Below are positions 28,687 to 37,062 of a stretch of DNA of 64,000 bases, in pieces. The notes under the pieces were generated by a model. That model worked only from the letters and a program-made list of their open reading frames with translations, did no database searches and was not told where the DNA came from. Location: assembly GCF_016918855.1 (NCBI RefSeq), contig NZ_JADKYB010000028.1, positions 62,001 through 126,000 on the forward strand, given 5' to 3'. The position numbers and the translations under genes were made by a program. Source of the DNA: Actinacidiphila acididurans (GTDB lineage Bacteria; Actinomycetota; Actinomycetes; Streptomycetales; Streptomycetaceae). Position 1 is the stretch's first letter; each line of letters begins with the position of its first letter.

Positions 28687-29361
28687 ATGGACGCCGACAG
28701 CCGCCTGTCCCGATGGGAGAACCGCACCGAGGTCCCGCTGTTCGTCACGTCCCTGGTGTACCTGGGCGCCTACGCCGTGCACGTGCTCGATCCCGGACTG
28801 CCGGTCGCCGTGCACGACGCGCTGCGTGCCGTCATCGGCCTGACCTGGTCGATGTTCGTGGCCGACTACGTGGTGCGGTGGCGGCTGAGCGGCCACCCCT
28901 TCCTGCCCGGCTACATGCGCCATCACTTCCTCGACACCGTCGTGGTGGTGCTGCCGCTGCTGCGTCCGCTGCGCGCGGTCCACCTCTACGAGGTCATCCA
29001 GCGCCGCCGCGCCCAGCCGCGGTTGAGCCTGTACGGGCGGGTCATCGCGTACGCCGGGATGACCGCGCTGCTGCTGGGCTTCTCCGCCTCGCTGGCGGTC
29101 TACCAGCAGGAACGGGGCGCCCCCCACGCGACCATCCGTACCTTCGGGGACTCGGTGTGGTGGGCCTGCTCGACGCTCACCACGGTCGGCTACGGGGACG
29201 TGACCCCGGTCACCCCGGGCGGGCGGTCGATCGCCGCGGTGCTGATGTTCCTCGGGCTGGCACTGCTGGGCGCCGTGACGGGTTCTTTCTCGTCGTGGCT
29301 GCTCCAGGTGTTCACGCGCGAGGACGAGAAGCCCCCGGGTGGTTTCCCGGGGGCTTCCTGA
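28687..29361 (+). CDS. Voltage-gated-like potassium channel
   Basis: 224 aa from ATG 28687. The pore region holds the selectivity filter TTVGYGD within WACSTLTTVGYGDVTPVT, followed by the inner helix AAVLMFLGLALLGAVTGSF. The N-terminal half has several hydrophobic helices (LFVTSLVYLGAYAVHVL; WSMFVADYVVRWRL; HFLDTVVVVLPLLRPLRAV) as in small Kv-type subunits. The RPLRAVHLYEVIQRRR stretch resembles a voltage-sensor/linker segment. Probably a tetrameric K+ channel of the plasma membrane. The coding end contains a terminator stem, described separately. Confidence 0.9.
   Translation: MDADSRLSRWENRTEVPLFVTSLVYLGAYAVHVLDPGLPVAVHDALRAVIGLTWSMFVADYVVRWRLSGHPFLPGYMRHHFLDTVVVVLPLLRPLRAVHLYEVIQRRRAQPRLSLYGRVIAYAGMTALLLGFSASLAVYQQERGAPHATIRTFGDSVWWACSTLTTVGYGDVTPVTPGGRSIAAVLMFLGLALLGAVTGSFSSWLLQVFTREDEKPPGGFPGAS
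29328..29357. terminator. Terminator stem inside the 3' end of the channel gene
   Basis: Perfect 12-bp inverted repeat gaagcccccggg (29328-29339) / cccgggggcttc (29346-29357), 6-nt loop. It lies within the last 12 codons of the channel gene (encoding EKPPGGFPGA) and 15 bp before the thrS stop on the other strand, so it can serve both convergent genes. Confidence 0.75.
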
Positions 29362-29372
29362 GGTCCTGCGGA

Positions 29373-31355
29373 TCACACCTGGACGCGGCGCTCCACGACG
29401 TCCACGATCTTGGCCAGCGCGATGTCCCTGGGGACGCCGTTCTCCTGCGAGCCGTCGCGGTAACGGAAGGAGACCGTGCCGTTCGACATGTCCTCGTCGC
29501 CGACGATGATCATGAACGGGACCTTCTGCTTCTGCCAGGTGCGGATCTTCTTCTGCATCCGGTCGGAGGAGGCGTCCACCTCGACCCGCAGCCCCCTGCG
29601 CCTGGCCTCGTCGGCGAACTCCTGGAGGTACGACACGTGCGCGTCGCCAACCGGGATGCCGGCCGCCTGCACGGGCGCCAGCCAGGCCGGGAACGCGCCG
29701 GCGTAGTGCTCCAGCAGCACCGCGAAGAAGCGCTCGATGGAGCCGAACAGCGCCCGGTGGATCATCACCGGCTGCTGCCGGGAGCCGTCGGCGGCGGTGT
29801 ACTCGAGGTTGAACCTGGCGGGCAAATTGAAGTCGAGCTGGATCGTCGACATCTGCCAGTTGCGGCCGATCGCGTCCCGGGTCTGCACCGAGATCTTGGG
29901 GCCGTAGAAGGCGGCGCCACCGGGGTCGGGGACGAGCGGCAGTCCCTGCTTCTCGGCGACCTTGCGCAGGGTCTCGGTCGCCTCCTCCCAGGCGTCGTCG
30001 CTGCCGACGAACTTGGTCTCGTCCTTGGTGGACAGCTCCAGGTAGAAGTCGGTGAGGCCGTAGTCGCGCAGCAGGTTGAGGACGAAGGTGAGCGTCTTGT
30101 CGAGTTCGTCGGCCATCTGCTCGCGGGTGCAGTAGATGTGCGCGTCGTCCTGGGTGAAACCGCGGGCGCGGGTGAGGCCGTGCACGACGCCCGACTTCTC
30201 GTACCGGTACACGGTGCCGAACTCGAAGAGCCGCAAAGGCAACTCGCGGTAGGAGCGGCCGCGCGCGTCGAAGATCAGGTTGTGCATCGGGCAGTTCATC
30301 GGCTTGAGGTAGTAGTCCGTGCCCTCGTCGAGCTGCATGGGCGGGTACATGCCGTCGGCGTACCAGTCCAGGTGCCCCGAGATCTCGAACAGCTTCCCCT
30401 TGGTGGCGTGGGGGGTGTAGACGAACTCGTACCCCTCCTCCTCGTGCCGCTTGCGCGAGTAGTCCTCCATCGTGCGGCGGACGATGCCGCCCTTGGGGTG
30501 GAAGACGGCGAGGCCGGAGCCGATCTGCTCGGGGATGGAGAACAGGTCGAGTTCGGTGCCGAGCTTTCGGTGGTCGCGCTTCTCGGCCTCCGCCAGGAAG
30601 TCCAGGTGGGCCTTGAGCTCTTCCTTGCTGGGCCAGGCGGTGCCGTAGATGCGCTGGAGCATCGGGTTGCGCTCGCTGCCGCGCCAGTAGGCGGCGGCGT
30701 TGCGCATCAGCTTGAAGGCCGGGATGTAGCGAGTGCTGGGCAGGTGGGGGCCGCGGCACAGGTCCTTCCAGCACAGTTCGCCGGTCTTGGCGTCGAGGTT
30801 GTCGTAGATGGTCAGCTCGCCGCCGCCCACCTCGACGTCCGCGCCGTCCTCGGATCCGGCGGAGGCGCCCTTGAGACCGATGAGTTCCAGCTTGTAGGGC
30901 TCGTGGGCGAGTTCCGCGCGGGCGTCGTCGTCGGTGACCACCCGGCGGGAGAAGCGCTGGCCCTGCTTCTGGATCTCCTGCATCTTCTTCTCGATGGCCT
31001 TGAGGTCATCGGGGTGGAAGGGCCGGTCGACGTCGAAGTCGTAGTAGAAGCCGTCCCGGACCGGCGGGCCGATGCCGAGCTTGGCTTCGGGGAAGAGCTG
31101 CTGCACGGCCTGGGCCATGACGTGCGCGGTGGAGTGCCGCAGGATGTTGAGGCCGTCCTCGCTGGTGATCTCCACCGGCTCGACCACGTCGCCGTCGGCG
31201 AGGGGGTGGGCGAGGTCCTTCAGCGCGCCGCCGACCCGGGCGGCGACCACGGCGCGCTCGCCCTGGAACAGCTCGGCCGCGGTCGTGCCCGTCGTGACCA
31301 GCCGCTCTTCCGGTTCGGCGGAATCGCGCTTGATGATCACTCGGAGGTCTGACAC
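29373..31355 (-). CDS. thrS: Threonine--tRNA ligase
   Basis: 660 aa from GTG 31355. Domains: N-terminal TGS (MSDLRVIIKRDSAEP..., residues 1-60), editing domain with HSTAHVMAQAVQQLFP, class II catalytic core with the zinc ligand Cys in MNCPMHNLIF, motif 2 FGTVYRYEKSGVVHGLTRARGF, motif 3 region in IHRALFGSIERFFAVLLEHYAG, and the C-terminal anticodon-binding domain (VEVDASSDRMQKKIRTWQ). It charges tRNA-Thr and edits mis-charged serine. It converges on the channel gene. Upstream of the start are 276 bp with a dyad at 31511-31537. Confidence 0.97.
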   Translation of the reverse strand: MSDLRVIIKRDSAEPEERLVTTGTTAAELFQGERAVVAARVGGALKDLAHPLADGDVVEPVEITSEDGLNILRHSTAHVMAQAVQQLFPEAKLGIGPPVRDGFYYDFDVDRPFHPDDLKAIEKKMQEIQKQGQRFSRRVVTDDDARAELAHEPYKLELIGLKGASAGSEDGADVEVGGGELTIYDNLDAKTGELCWKDLCRGPHLPSTRYIPAFKLMRNAAAYWRGSERNPMLQRIYGTAWPSKEELKAHLDFLAEAEKRDHRKLGTELDLFSIPEQIGSGLAVFHPKGGIVRRTMEDYSRKRHEEEGYEFVYTPHATKGKLFEISGHLDWYADGMYPPMQLDEGTDYYLKPMNCPMHNLIFDARGRSYRELPLRLFEFGTVYRYEKSGVVHGLTRARGFTQDDAHIYCTREQMADELDKTLTFVLNLLRDYGLTDFYLELSTKDETKFVGSDDAWEEATETLRKVAEKQGLPLVPDPGGAAFYGPKISVQTRDAIGRNWQMSTIQLDFNLPARFNLEYTAADGSRQQPVMIHRALFGSIERFFAVLLEHYAGAFPAWLAPVQAAGIPVGDAHVSYLQEFADEARRRGLRVEVDASSDRMQKKIRTWQKQKVPFMIIVGDEDMSNGTVSFRYRDGSQENGVPRDIALAKIVDVVERRVQV

Positions 31356-31510
31356 CGGTCTGCTCCTGACTGAGTCGTGACGTCGTGACGCCGTCTGTGC
31401 TGCTGCGGCGCCGTGGTGCTGTGGGCACCGCGGCGCTGTGCTGCGGTTTGCGGCAGGGGCCGCACCGGTGAATCGTACCGAGCCCGCGGGCGTGCCCGCG
31501 AAGGGATTGG

Positions 31511-31537
31511 CCCGCTGTTACCCGTGGTCACAGCGGG
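31511..31537 (-). promoter_or_regulatory. Dyad in the thrS upstream region
   Basis: cccgctgt (31511-31518) / acagcggg (31530-31537) form an 8-bp stem with an 11-nt loop about 155 bp before thrS. It could be a leader hairpin, but it might equally be fortuitous in such GC-rich DNA. Confidence 0.3.
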
Positions 31538-31631
31538 TGGGGCCGTACGCAGGGGTGCGGGGCGGTCGCGGGGTCGGGTACGGGCCCGGTCCGGGGCTGG
31601 GTCGGAAACCGAGCCGGGCTCGGTCAGGGGC

Positions 31632-32825
31632 TCAGTCGGGGTCGCCCGCGCAGGCGTCCTCGAAGGTGCCGACGCCGCCGTGCAGGGCCTTGAGCATGCG
31701 GTCGCGTTCGGCCTCTTCGAGCTGGACCGGGGCGACCCCGTCCGGTTCGGCGAGCCGCCGGAAGCCGCCGTGGCTCTCCAGCCGGCCGCTGACCTTGATG
31801 GGGAGCCCGACGAGGTGGGCGTGGCCGGCGATGCGGTACGCCTCCTCGTCCAGCTTGACGCGCACCTGGCGGACATCGGCGCCGGCGAGCACCCGCAGCC
31901 GTACGGTGCCGCCGCCGTCGGGGGCGCGGCGCCGCATCCGGGTCACGGTGCCGGTGATCCGTACGGCGACGGAGGGCTCCCGGGCCAGATACCGGTCGCC
32001 GGCGGCCTGGAGTGCGGGCAGGTCGCCGGGCGAGAACTCGACGGGCTCCGGGCGGGCCGGGTAGCCGTACGGCGGTCCGGCCGCGGGTGACCAGGCGAAC
32101 GCGACGGTGATGCCCTCAGTGCCGCGGACCAGCTTGACCAGGGAGCGGGCGAGTTCGTGGCTGACGCCGAGCCCGACGGCGGCGTCGAAGGCGTCCATGC
32201 CGCCGGTGGCGCGCTGGTAGTCGACCGCGTCGCGGGTGGCCTGGAGGGCGCGCAGCAGGGTGCCGGCGGCGGGCCGGCCCTCGGGTACGGGGGTGTAGGC
32301 GGTCAGCAGGTGGGCGGCGGGGGCGGGGCCGACCAGGACCTGGTCGAGGAAGGCGGCGGCCTGCCCGCCGTGGCGTTCGCCGAAGTAGCCGGCCGGGTGG
32401 AGGGCGGCGCGGGCTGCGGCCAGCAGCATGGCCCGGGCGCCGGCGCGCAGCTGCTCGGCGGTCGTCCAGGGCACGGCGCCGCCGAGGGTGGGCACCTCGC
32501 GGCGCCAGTGGATCTCGTCGCCGGGCACGTTGAGGGCGCGCAGCACGTCGCGAGCGGAGGGGGCGGCGGAGCGGGCGAGCGCGGTGAGCGCCTCCGCCAG
32601 CAGCTCGGTGTGGTCGGCGTACACGGGGCGGGTGCCGGGCGGGCCGGCCTCGGGCACCAGCAGGCTGGTGTCGGTGCTGCCGTCGGGGGGCGTCCAGCGG
32701 CTGTAGCGGCCGGCCGCCCCGCCGCGCCGCTGCCATCCGTGGCGGCGCAGCAGGGCGAGCAGGACGGCGGGGTCGACGCGCTCGGGGTCCGGTGGCCCGG
32801 GCTCGTCGACGGTCAGGTGGGTCAC
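31632..32825 (-). CDS. Conserved protein of unknown function with OB-like C-terminus
   Basis: 397 aa from GTG 32825, well supported by ggaggcagacc just upstream; the longer frame to 32912 overlaps the next gene. The N-terminal half is Ala/Arg-rich and helical (LLALLRRHGWQRRGG; YSRWTPPDGSTDTSLLVPE) and the middle has DYQRATGGMDAFDAAVG. The C-terminal ~120 residues (VAVRITGTVTRMRRRA; VRVKLDEEAYRIAGHAHLVG; IKVSGRLESHGGFRRL) read like a beta-barrel of OB type, but I cannot name the family. The gene lies 37 bp after the DUF4365 gene on the same strand, so the two are probably co-transcribed. A small dyad (31608-31624) follows the stop. Confidence 0.7.
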   Translation of the reverse strand: MTHLTVDEPGPPDPERVDPAVLLALLRRHGWQRRGGAAGRYSRWTPPDGSTDTSLLVPEAGPPGTRPVYADHTELLAEALTALARSAAPSARDVLRALNVPGDEIHWRREVPTLGGAVPWTTAEQLRAGARAMLLAAARAALHPAGYFGERHGGQAAAFLDQVLVGPAPAAHLLTAYTPVPEGRPAAGTLLRALQATRDAVDYQRATGGMDAFDAAVGLGVSHELARSLVKLVRGTEGITVAFAWSPAAGPPYGYPARPEPVEFSPGDLPALQAAGDRYLAREPSVAVRITGTVTRMRRRAPDGGGTVRLRVLAGADVRQVRVKLDEEAYRIAGHAHLVGLPIKVSGRLESHGGFRRLAEPDGVAPVQLEEAERDRMLKALHGGVGTFEDACAGDPD

Positions 32826-32862
32826 GGTCTGCCTCCGGTCGTGGACCCGCGGACGGATCCGG

Positions 32863-33432
32863 TCACGGTCTTCCTCCGGCCCCGACCCGCGCCATGATCT
32901 CGCACAGGGCACGGTCGTCGAAGATCCGCGCGGTGGAGATCCGCACGGTGGTCTTGTGCCGGCCGGTCACGGCGTGCCCGGCCAGATTCGTCCAGTAGCA
33001 GCAGTGCCGCAGTTCCAGCCGGTCGTGACTGGCCCGCAGCCATTCGTCCTGGGTGCGCGGGACGAGCATCACGACCAGGATCTTGTGCACCGACACCGGG
33101 GTGCGGGCGAGCTTGGTCAGGTGGTCGTTCTCGAGGGTGAAGGCGAAGGTCGGGCCGCGGGGGTGCGGAGCGACCTGGTAGGTGCATTTGAGCTGCACCT
33201 TGATGGTGACCTCGTCGTCCACCGCGTGGGCCCGCGAGGTGTGACTGACGTGCCAGTCGATGCCGTTGTCCGGGAAGGGCTGGGCGAGCGAGCAGCCTGC
33301 CGCGGCGGCGACCGCGTGCAGATAGCCCACTTGCAACGTCTCCATGGAACTTGTCATGGCGAGCCCGCCGCGCAGAGGCGCCGCCCGTTCGGGCAGCAGG
33401 TCCTCTCCGGGGCCGGGCTGGGCGAGCGCCAT
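32863..33432 (-). CDS. DUF4365 domain-containing protein
   Basis: 189 aa from ATG 33432; an internal ATG (MTSSMETLQVG) would shorten it by 25 residues. Core pieces VGYLHAVAAAAGCSLAQPFPDNGIDWHV, TIKVQLKCTYQ and the ISTARIFDDRALCEIM end fit DUF4365. The D...(E/Q)xK-like arrangement (GIDW...VQLKCT) is reminiscent of PD-(D/E)xK nuclease-like folds in which the family has been placed; whether catalysis occurs here is not shown. Probably co-transcribed with the downstream unknown gene. The 214-bp gap to the divergent exonuclease gene is visibly less GC-rich and should hold both promoters. Confidence 0.75.
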   Translation of the reverse strand: MALAQPGPGEDLLPERAAPLRGGLAMTSSMETLQVGYLHAVAAAAGCSLAQPFPDNGIDWHVSHTSRAHAVDDEVTIKVQLKCTYQVAPHPRGPTFAFTLENDHLTKLARTPVSVHKILVVMLVPRTQDEWLRASHDRLELRHCCYWTNLAGHAVTGRHKTTVRISTARIFDDRALCEIMARVGAGGRP

Positions 33433-33646
33433 CGCTCCGAGCCTTCCTGATGGTGCCTCGATCCGTACGTCTGTGCGGCAGTCGTACGTTTCCCCGTTCG
33501 TTCATAACTTCCCCACCTGCGACAACTTGCAAACTATCCCGGTTCGTTGATGTCCGGTCATGGGTACACCCTTGATAGGGAGTTGCCGTACTTCTCCCGA
33601 ACATCCCCACGACATCCGTTATTTACCGAACCTCGGGGAGTACGTC

Positions 33647-34378
33647 ATGCCACTCTGGTACGAAGGGCCACTGGCCGCGTTCGACACCGAGACGACCGGG
33701 GTGGACGTGGAGACGGACCGGATCGTCTCCGCGGCGCTGGTCGTTGAGCCCGCGCAGGGCCAGCCGGCCGAGGTGATCCGGTGGCTGATCGACCCCGGGG
33801 TGCCGGTGCCGCAGGCGGCGCGCGCGGTGCACGGCCTGTCCGAGGAGTTCCTGCGGCTGTACGGGCGGCCGCCCGCCCCGGTGCTGGGGGAGATCGCGCA
33901 GGAGGTGGCCCGGGCGAGCGCGGCCGGGGTGCCGCTGGTCGTGATGAACGCGCCCTTCGATCTCACCCTGCTGGACCGGGAGTTGCTGCGGCACCGGAAC
34001 ACCCCGCTCAGCTCGTACTTCAGCGGGCCGGCCTGGTGCGTGGTCGATCCGCGAGTGCTGGACAAGCACTTGGACCGCTACCGCAAGGGCCGCCGTACCC
34101 TCACCGACCTGTGCGAGCACTACGGGGTCCCGTTGGACGGGGCCCACGACGCGGCGGCCGACGCGACCGCCTCGCTCGCCCTGGTCCGCGCGATCGGCCG
34201 CCGCTTCGCCGCCCGCCTGGACGGCCTGGCCACCGCCGAGCTCCACGCCCGCCAGGCCGTCTGGCACGCGGCCCAGTCCCGCGGCCTGGAGGCCTGGTTC
34301 GCCCGCAACGGCTCCGACGAACACCCCGACCCCGCCTGGCCGCTGCGTCCCGTTCCCCAGTCCCCGGCGGCGGCCTGA
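33647..34378 (+). CDS. DnaQ-like 3'-5' exonuclease
   Basis: 243 aa from ATG 33647, preceded by cggggag. ExoI motif FDTETTGVD (DxE), ExoII region MNAPFDLTLLDREL (Asp) and ExoIII GAHDAAADATASL (HxxxxD) are all present, placing it in the DEDDh family. It could be a free-standing proofreading/repair nuclease rather than the Pol III epsilon subunit; no polymerase-binding motif is obvious. The C-terminal ~50 residues contain LDGLATAELHARQAVWHAAQ, typical of the actinobacterial version. Convergent with the alpha/beta hydrolase. Confidence 0.93.
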   Translation: MPLWYEGPLAAFDTETTGVDVETDRIVSAALVVEPAQGQPAEVIRWLIDPGVPVPQAARAVHGLSEEFLRLYGRPPAPVLGEIAQEVARASAAGVPLVVMNAPFDLTLLDRELLRHRNTPLSSYFSGPAWCVVDPRVLDKHLDRYRKGRRTLTDLCEHYGVPLDGAHDAAADATASLALVRAIGRRFAARLDGLATAELHARQAVWHAAQSRGLEAWFARNGSDEHPDPAWPLRPVPQSPAAA

Positions 34379-34390
34379 CCCCTGGTCAGG
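34374..34390. terminator. Short hairpin at the convergent 3' ends
   Basis: cctgacc (34374-34380) / ggtcagg (34384-34390), 3-nt loop. The stem includes the exonuclease stop codon and lies 4 bp from the hydrolase stop. Confidence 0.55.
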
Positions 34391-34393
34391 TTG

Positions 34394-35266
34394 TCAGGCG
34401 ATGCGGGCGGCCAGTTCGGCGACGATGTCGTCGAAGGCGCCGAGCATCAGTGACAGGTGGCCCTCGGCGGGCAGCAGGTGGGCGGTGGCGCCGGCCAGCC
34501 GGTCCGCCAGCCAGCGGCCGTGGGTGAAGGGCACCATGCGGTCCTCGGCGCCCTGCCAGACCGAGACCGGGGCCGTGACGGCGTCCAGATCGAAGCCCCA
34601 GTCCTGGACGAAGGCCAGGTCGTCGTCGCGCCAGCCGGCGATGCCGCCGGAGACGGCCGCGCGGAAGGCCGCCGCGGTGTATTCGGCGAATTCGTCGGTG
34701 AGCGCCTTGCGGTCCACCTCGGAGACCAGGTCGCCCAGAGCGGCGGCCACTTCCTCCGCCCGTACCTCGGCCAGGCCAGGCGCCTCGCCGGTCAGGTAGT
34801 CGGTCAGCGGGCCCGGCCCGGCCACGGCGGCGGCGAACTCCGCGAGGTTCTCCGCGCCCATGCCCGCCGACCAGTCCAAGCCCTCGGCTCCGTACGGGGC
34901 GACGCCGGCCACGGTGGCGGCGCCCAGGCACCGGTCCGGCAGCAGCGCGGCGCTCGCCAGCGCGTGCGGGCCGCCCCCGGACCAGCCCAGGGTGAGGAAC
35001 CGATCGGCGCCCAACTCGTCCAGAAGCGCCGCCACATCGGCGGCCACGGCGGCAACCGTACGGCCCGGCTGCGGCGACGAACCGGCGTACCCGGGCCGGC
35101 TGTACGCCACGACCCGCAGTCCGTGCCGCGCGGCGCCGGCCACCATCGGGGCGAACAGGATCGCCGCGGACGGGGTGCCGTTGTGCAGCACCAGCGGGGT
35201 TCCGTCGGCGGGACCGGCCACCAGGTACTCCAGCGTCCGCCCGTCCGCGAGGTGAAGGGTCGTCAT
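34394..35266 (-). CDS. Alpha/beta hydrolase
   Basis: 290 aa from ATG 35266 (MTTLHLADGRTLEYLVAG). Alpha/beta hydrolase markers: oxyanion-hole region LVLHNGTPSAA, nucleophile elbow LGWSGGGPHAL (GxSxG) and the catalytic His in LLPAEGHLSLM; the acid is probably the Asp of GAEDRMVPF. Substrate unknown. No ribosome-binding site is visible before the ATG (tctcccc), so the start is less certain than the fold or the transcript may be leaderless. Confidence 0.85.
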   Translation of the reverse strand: MTTLHLADGRTLEYLVAGPADGTPLVLHNGTPSAAILFAPMVAGAARHGLRVVAYSRPGYAGSSPQPGRTVAAVAADVAALLDELGADRFLTLGWSGGGPHALASAALLPDRCLGAATVAGVAPYGAEGLDWSAGMGAENLAEFAAAVAGPGPLTDYLTGEAPGLAEVRAEEVAAALGDLVSEVDRKALTDEFAEYTAAAFRAAVSGGIAGWRDDDLAFVQDWGFDLDAVTAPVSVWQGAEDRMVPFTHGRWLADRLAGATAHLLPAEGHLSLMLGAFDDIVAELAARIA

Positions 35267-35527
35267 GGGGAGAACGTACTCCCGGGGCGCGGACCGCGGG
35301 GCCGGGTGCCGCGTCGTCGACCGCGCCGGCCGGCCGCGGTGCCGGCGCCGCAGAACCGGCACCGTGATCCGCCGGGAGCACCGGCCTCCACCCTGCGTGA
35401 CGGGCCCGGAAACTCCGGCCGCATCCGCGAGAAACCCGAGTGTCACAAGAGACTGGTGGGGCAGGCGAGTTGACAAAGAGCCGTGAGCGGCGACAGCGCA
35501 CAGACGTGCGCTGGAGAGGAGAACACC

Positions 35528-35806
35528 ATGTACGAGAAGTACGAGGCACCGGTCCGTCCCGAGGACGTACTGCCGGCCGGCGTCGACAGCGCGGTCATCA
35601 ACGGGACCAGCGTGCGCAAGGGTTCGATCATGGCCTTCGTCACCAATGTCAAGGCACTGGACGACCTGACCGCCGGCACCCCCGACCACGACGCCGTCGT
35701 CAGGCAGATCCGTCAACTCGTACCGGCAGTACGGGCGATAGGCATGCTGGACGTCTTCGCCCCGCGGTCACCCGAGTTGGCCCGCCTCATCGACGAGCCC
35801 GCCTGA
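35528..35806 (+). CDS. Small conserved protein of unknown function
   Basis: 92 aa from ATG 35528 with the strong ribosome-binding site ggagaggag 8-14 bases before. The sequence (MYEKYEAPVRPEDVLPAGVD...) is acidic and helical with no signal peptide, Cys or membrane segment: INGTSVRKGSIMAFVTNVKA, then HDAVVRQIRQLVPAVRAIGM and LDVFAPRSPELARLI. I seem to recall similar proteins in other Streptomyces but cannot name a function. A TTGACA (35470-35475) lies 50 bp upstream. The gene is followed by a very strong terminator, so it is a single-gene transcript. Confidence 0.75.
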   Translation: MYEKYEAPVRPEDVLPAGVDSAVINGTSVRKGSIMAFVTNVKALDDLTAGTPDHDAVVRQIRQLVPAVRAIGMLDVFAPRSPELARLIDEPA

Positions 35807-35882
35807 CCCTGCCCGCGGCCTCTCCCGCGGCCGCACCGGCGGCGCATCCCCCGCTGGGGTGCGCCGGGGACGCAACAAAAGA

Positions 35883-35927
35883 GAAGGCGGGACCTGTCCG
35901 CGCTTGTTGCGGACAGGTCCCGCCTTC
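35883..35927 (+). terminator. Very strong terminator after the small protein
   Basis: Perfect 19-bp inverted repeat, gaaggcgggacctgtccgc (35883-35901) / gcggacaggtcccgccttc (35909-35927), with a 7-nt loop and a following 'ttgctgg'. It is the longest terminator-like stem seen in this window. Confidence 0.9.
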
Positions 35928-36090
35928 TTGCTGGTGGGCGACGAGGCTCACCTCTGGAACACAAAGGCCCCGCTCCAGGGCCTCCGGCACCCTGTCGCCA
36001 CCTTGCCGGGGGCCGGACACACCGCCGGTAGAACGAGAGCCACGCGTCGGCGCTGACCGTGATCGAGCATCGTACCTCTACGCTTGCTCC

Positions 36091-36822
36091 ATGCCCCTCG
36101 ACGCCGTGGACGCCAGCCAGCCCTCCACCGCCCTCCTCCTCTGGGATGTCGACCACACCCTCGTGAGCATCGGGGGCGGCGTGAGCCGCACTATTTACGC
36201 CAAAGCCTTCGAGCACGTAACCGGCCAGCCGTTGGCTTCGCTCGCCGACATGAACGGCCGCACTGAGCAGGCCATCATGGTGGAGACCTTGCGGCTCAAC
36301 GGGGTCGAGCAGCCAGAAGCGCTGTACGACGACTTCTACGCGGCCCTCGCCGAAGCTGCCCACCAGCTTGCCCGGCGGATGCGGGAGGTCGGCGAAGACC
36401 TGCCCGGTGCCCGCGAAGCCATCTCAGCGTTCGCCCAGCGAGGCGTCGTGCAATCGGCTGTCACCGGCAACATCCGGCCCATCGCGGAGACCAAGCTGGC
36501 AGCGCTCGACCTCGCCGAGCATCTGGACTTTGCAGTAGGCGGCTACGGGAATGATGGCAGCGACCGGGCCGACCTGGTACGCGAAGCACGTGCTCGGGCG
36601 ACCGCCAAGTACGGCAACACCTTCCCGAACGGGCACGTCATCGTGATCGGGGACACTCCGCACGACATCCGTGGCGCACATGACGCTGACGCCGTGGCGG
36701 TGGGCGTGGCCACCGGTCGTAGCTCTGTTGAGGAGCTGGCAAACGCCGGAGCGGATGTCGTGCTGCGCTCGCTCACCGAGTACAGCACCATAGAGCGACT
36801 TCTGGTCCACGCCGGAGCCTAG
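36091..36822 (+). CDS. HAD family phosphatase
   Basis: 243 aa from ATG 36091. HAD motif I LLLWDVDHTLVS (DxDxT), motif II QSAVTGN, motif III region KYGNTFPNGHV and motif IV VIGDTPHDIRGAHDAD are present, with a helical cap between. Likely a phosphoglycolate-phosphatase-like or nucleotidase enzyme. Codon use is less GC-biased than in the flanking core genes. It begins the variable cassette at 36.1-39.7 kb. No clear ribosome-binding site precedes the ATG, so the transcript may be leaderless. Confidence 0.9.
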   Translation: MPLDAVDASQPSTALLLWDVDHTLVSIGGGVSRTIYAKAFEHVTGQPLASLADMNGRTEQAIMVETLRLNGVEQPEALYDDFYAALAEAAHQLARRMREVGEDLPGAREAISAFAQRGVVQSAVTGNIRPIAETKLAALDLAEHLDFAVGGYGNDGSDRADLVREARARATAKYGNTFPNGHVIVIGDTPHDIRGAHDADAVAVGVATGRSSVEELANAGADVVLRSLTEYSTIERLLVHAGA

Positions 36823-36855
36823 TCCTCCTGCGCTCGCAGGCCCGCCTCACGCTTC

Positions 36856-37044
36856 TTGCTGGGCGTACCGGCAGAAACTCGGTTCAGGCTGCTTCACGAG
36901 CACTTCGCGGATGACGACCTCCCCACGCTCGCCGAGATGCGGCAGACGCTTGAGGATGGGTCCGAGTTTGTTCGCGTCGAGCGCTACCGCTGGCAGTTCG
37001 GGCGTGAAACCGGACCGCGGAGAGGCGCGTATCGAGCCGGGTAA
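36856..37044 (+). pseudogene. Unassigned coding-like fragment between HAD and regulator genes
   Basis: An open frame of 62 codons from TTG 36856 (LLHEHFADDDLPTLAEMRQT...) shows G/C-rich third positions but has no ribosome-binding site. A frame of similar quality lies on the other strand (36847-37053). Neither matches a family I know. A gene remnant is the most likely explanation; a short real gene is possible. Confidence 0.25.
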
Positions 37045-37062
37045 GGGAGCCAACCCATCGCT

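Noticed and set aside
31356..31631. T-box leader for thrS
   Set aside because: No T-box sequence or threonine specifier loop seen; only a small dyad.
35925..35945. tRNA-Val 3' end repeat (att site) near the far edge of the cassette
   Set aside because: Only tgggcga matches the tRNA end; too short to support an attachment site.
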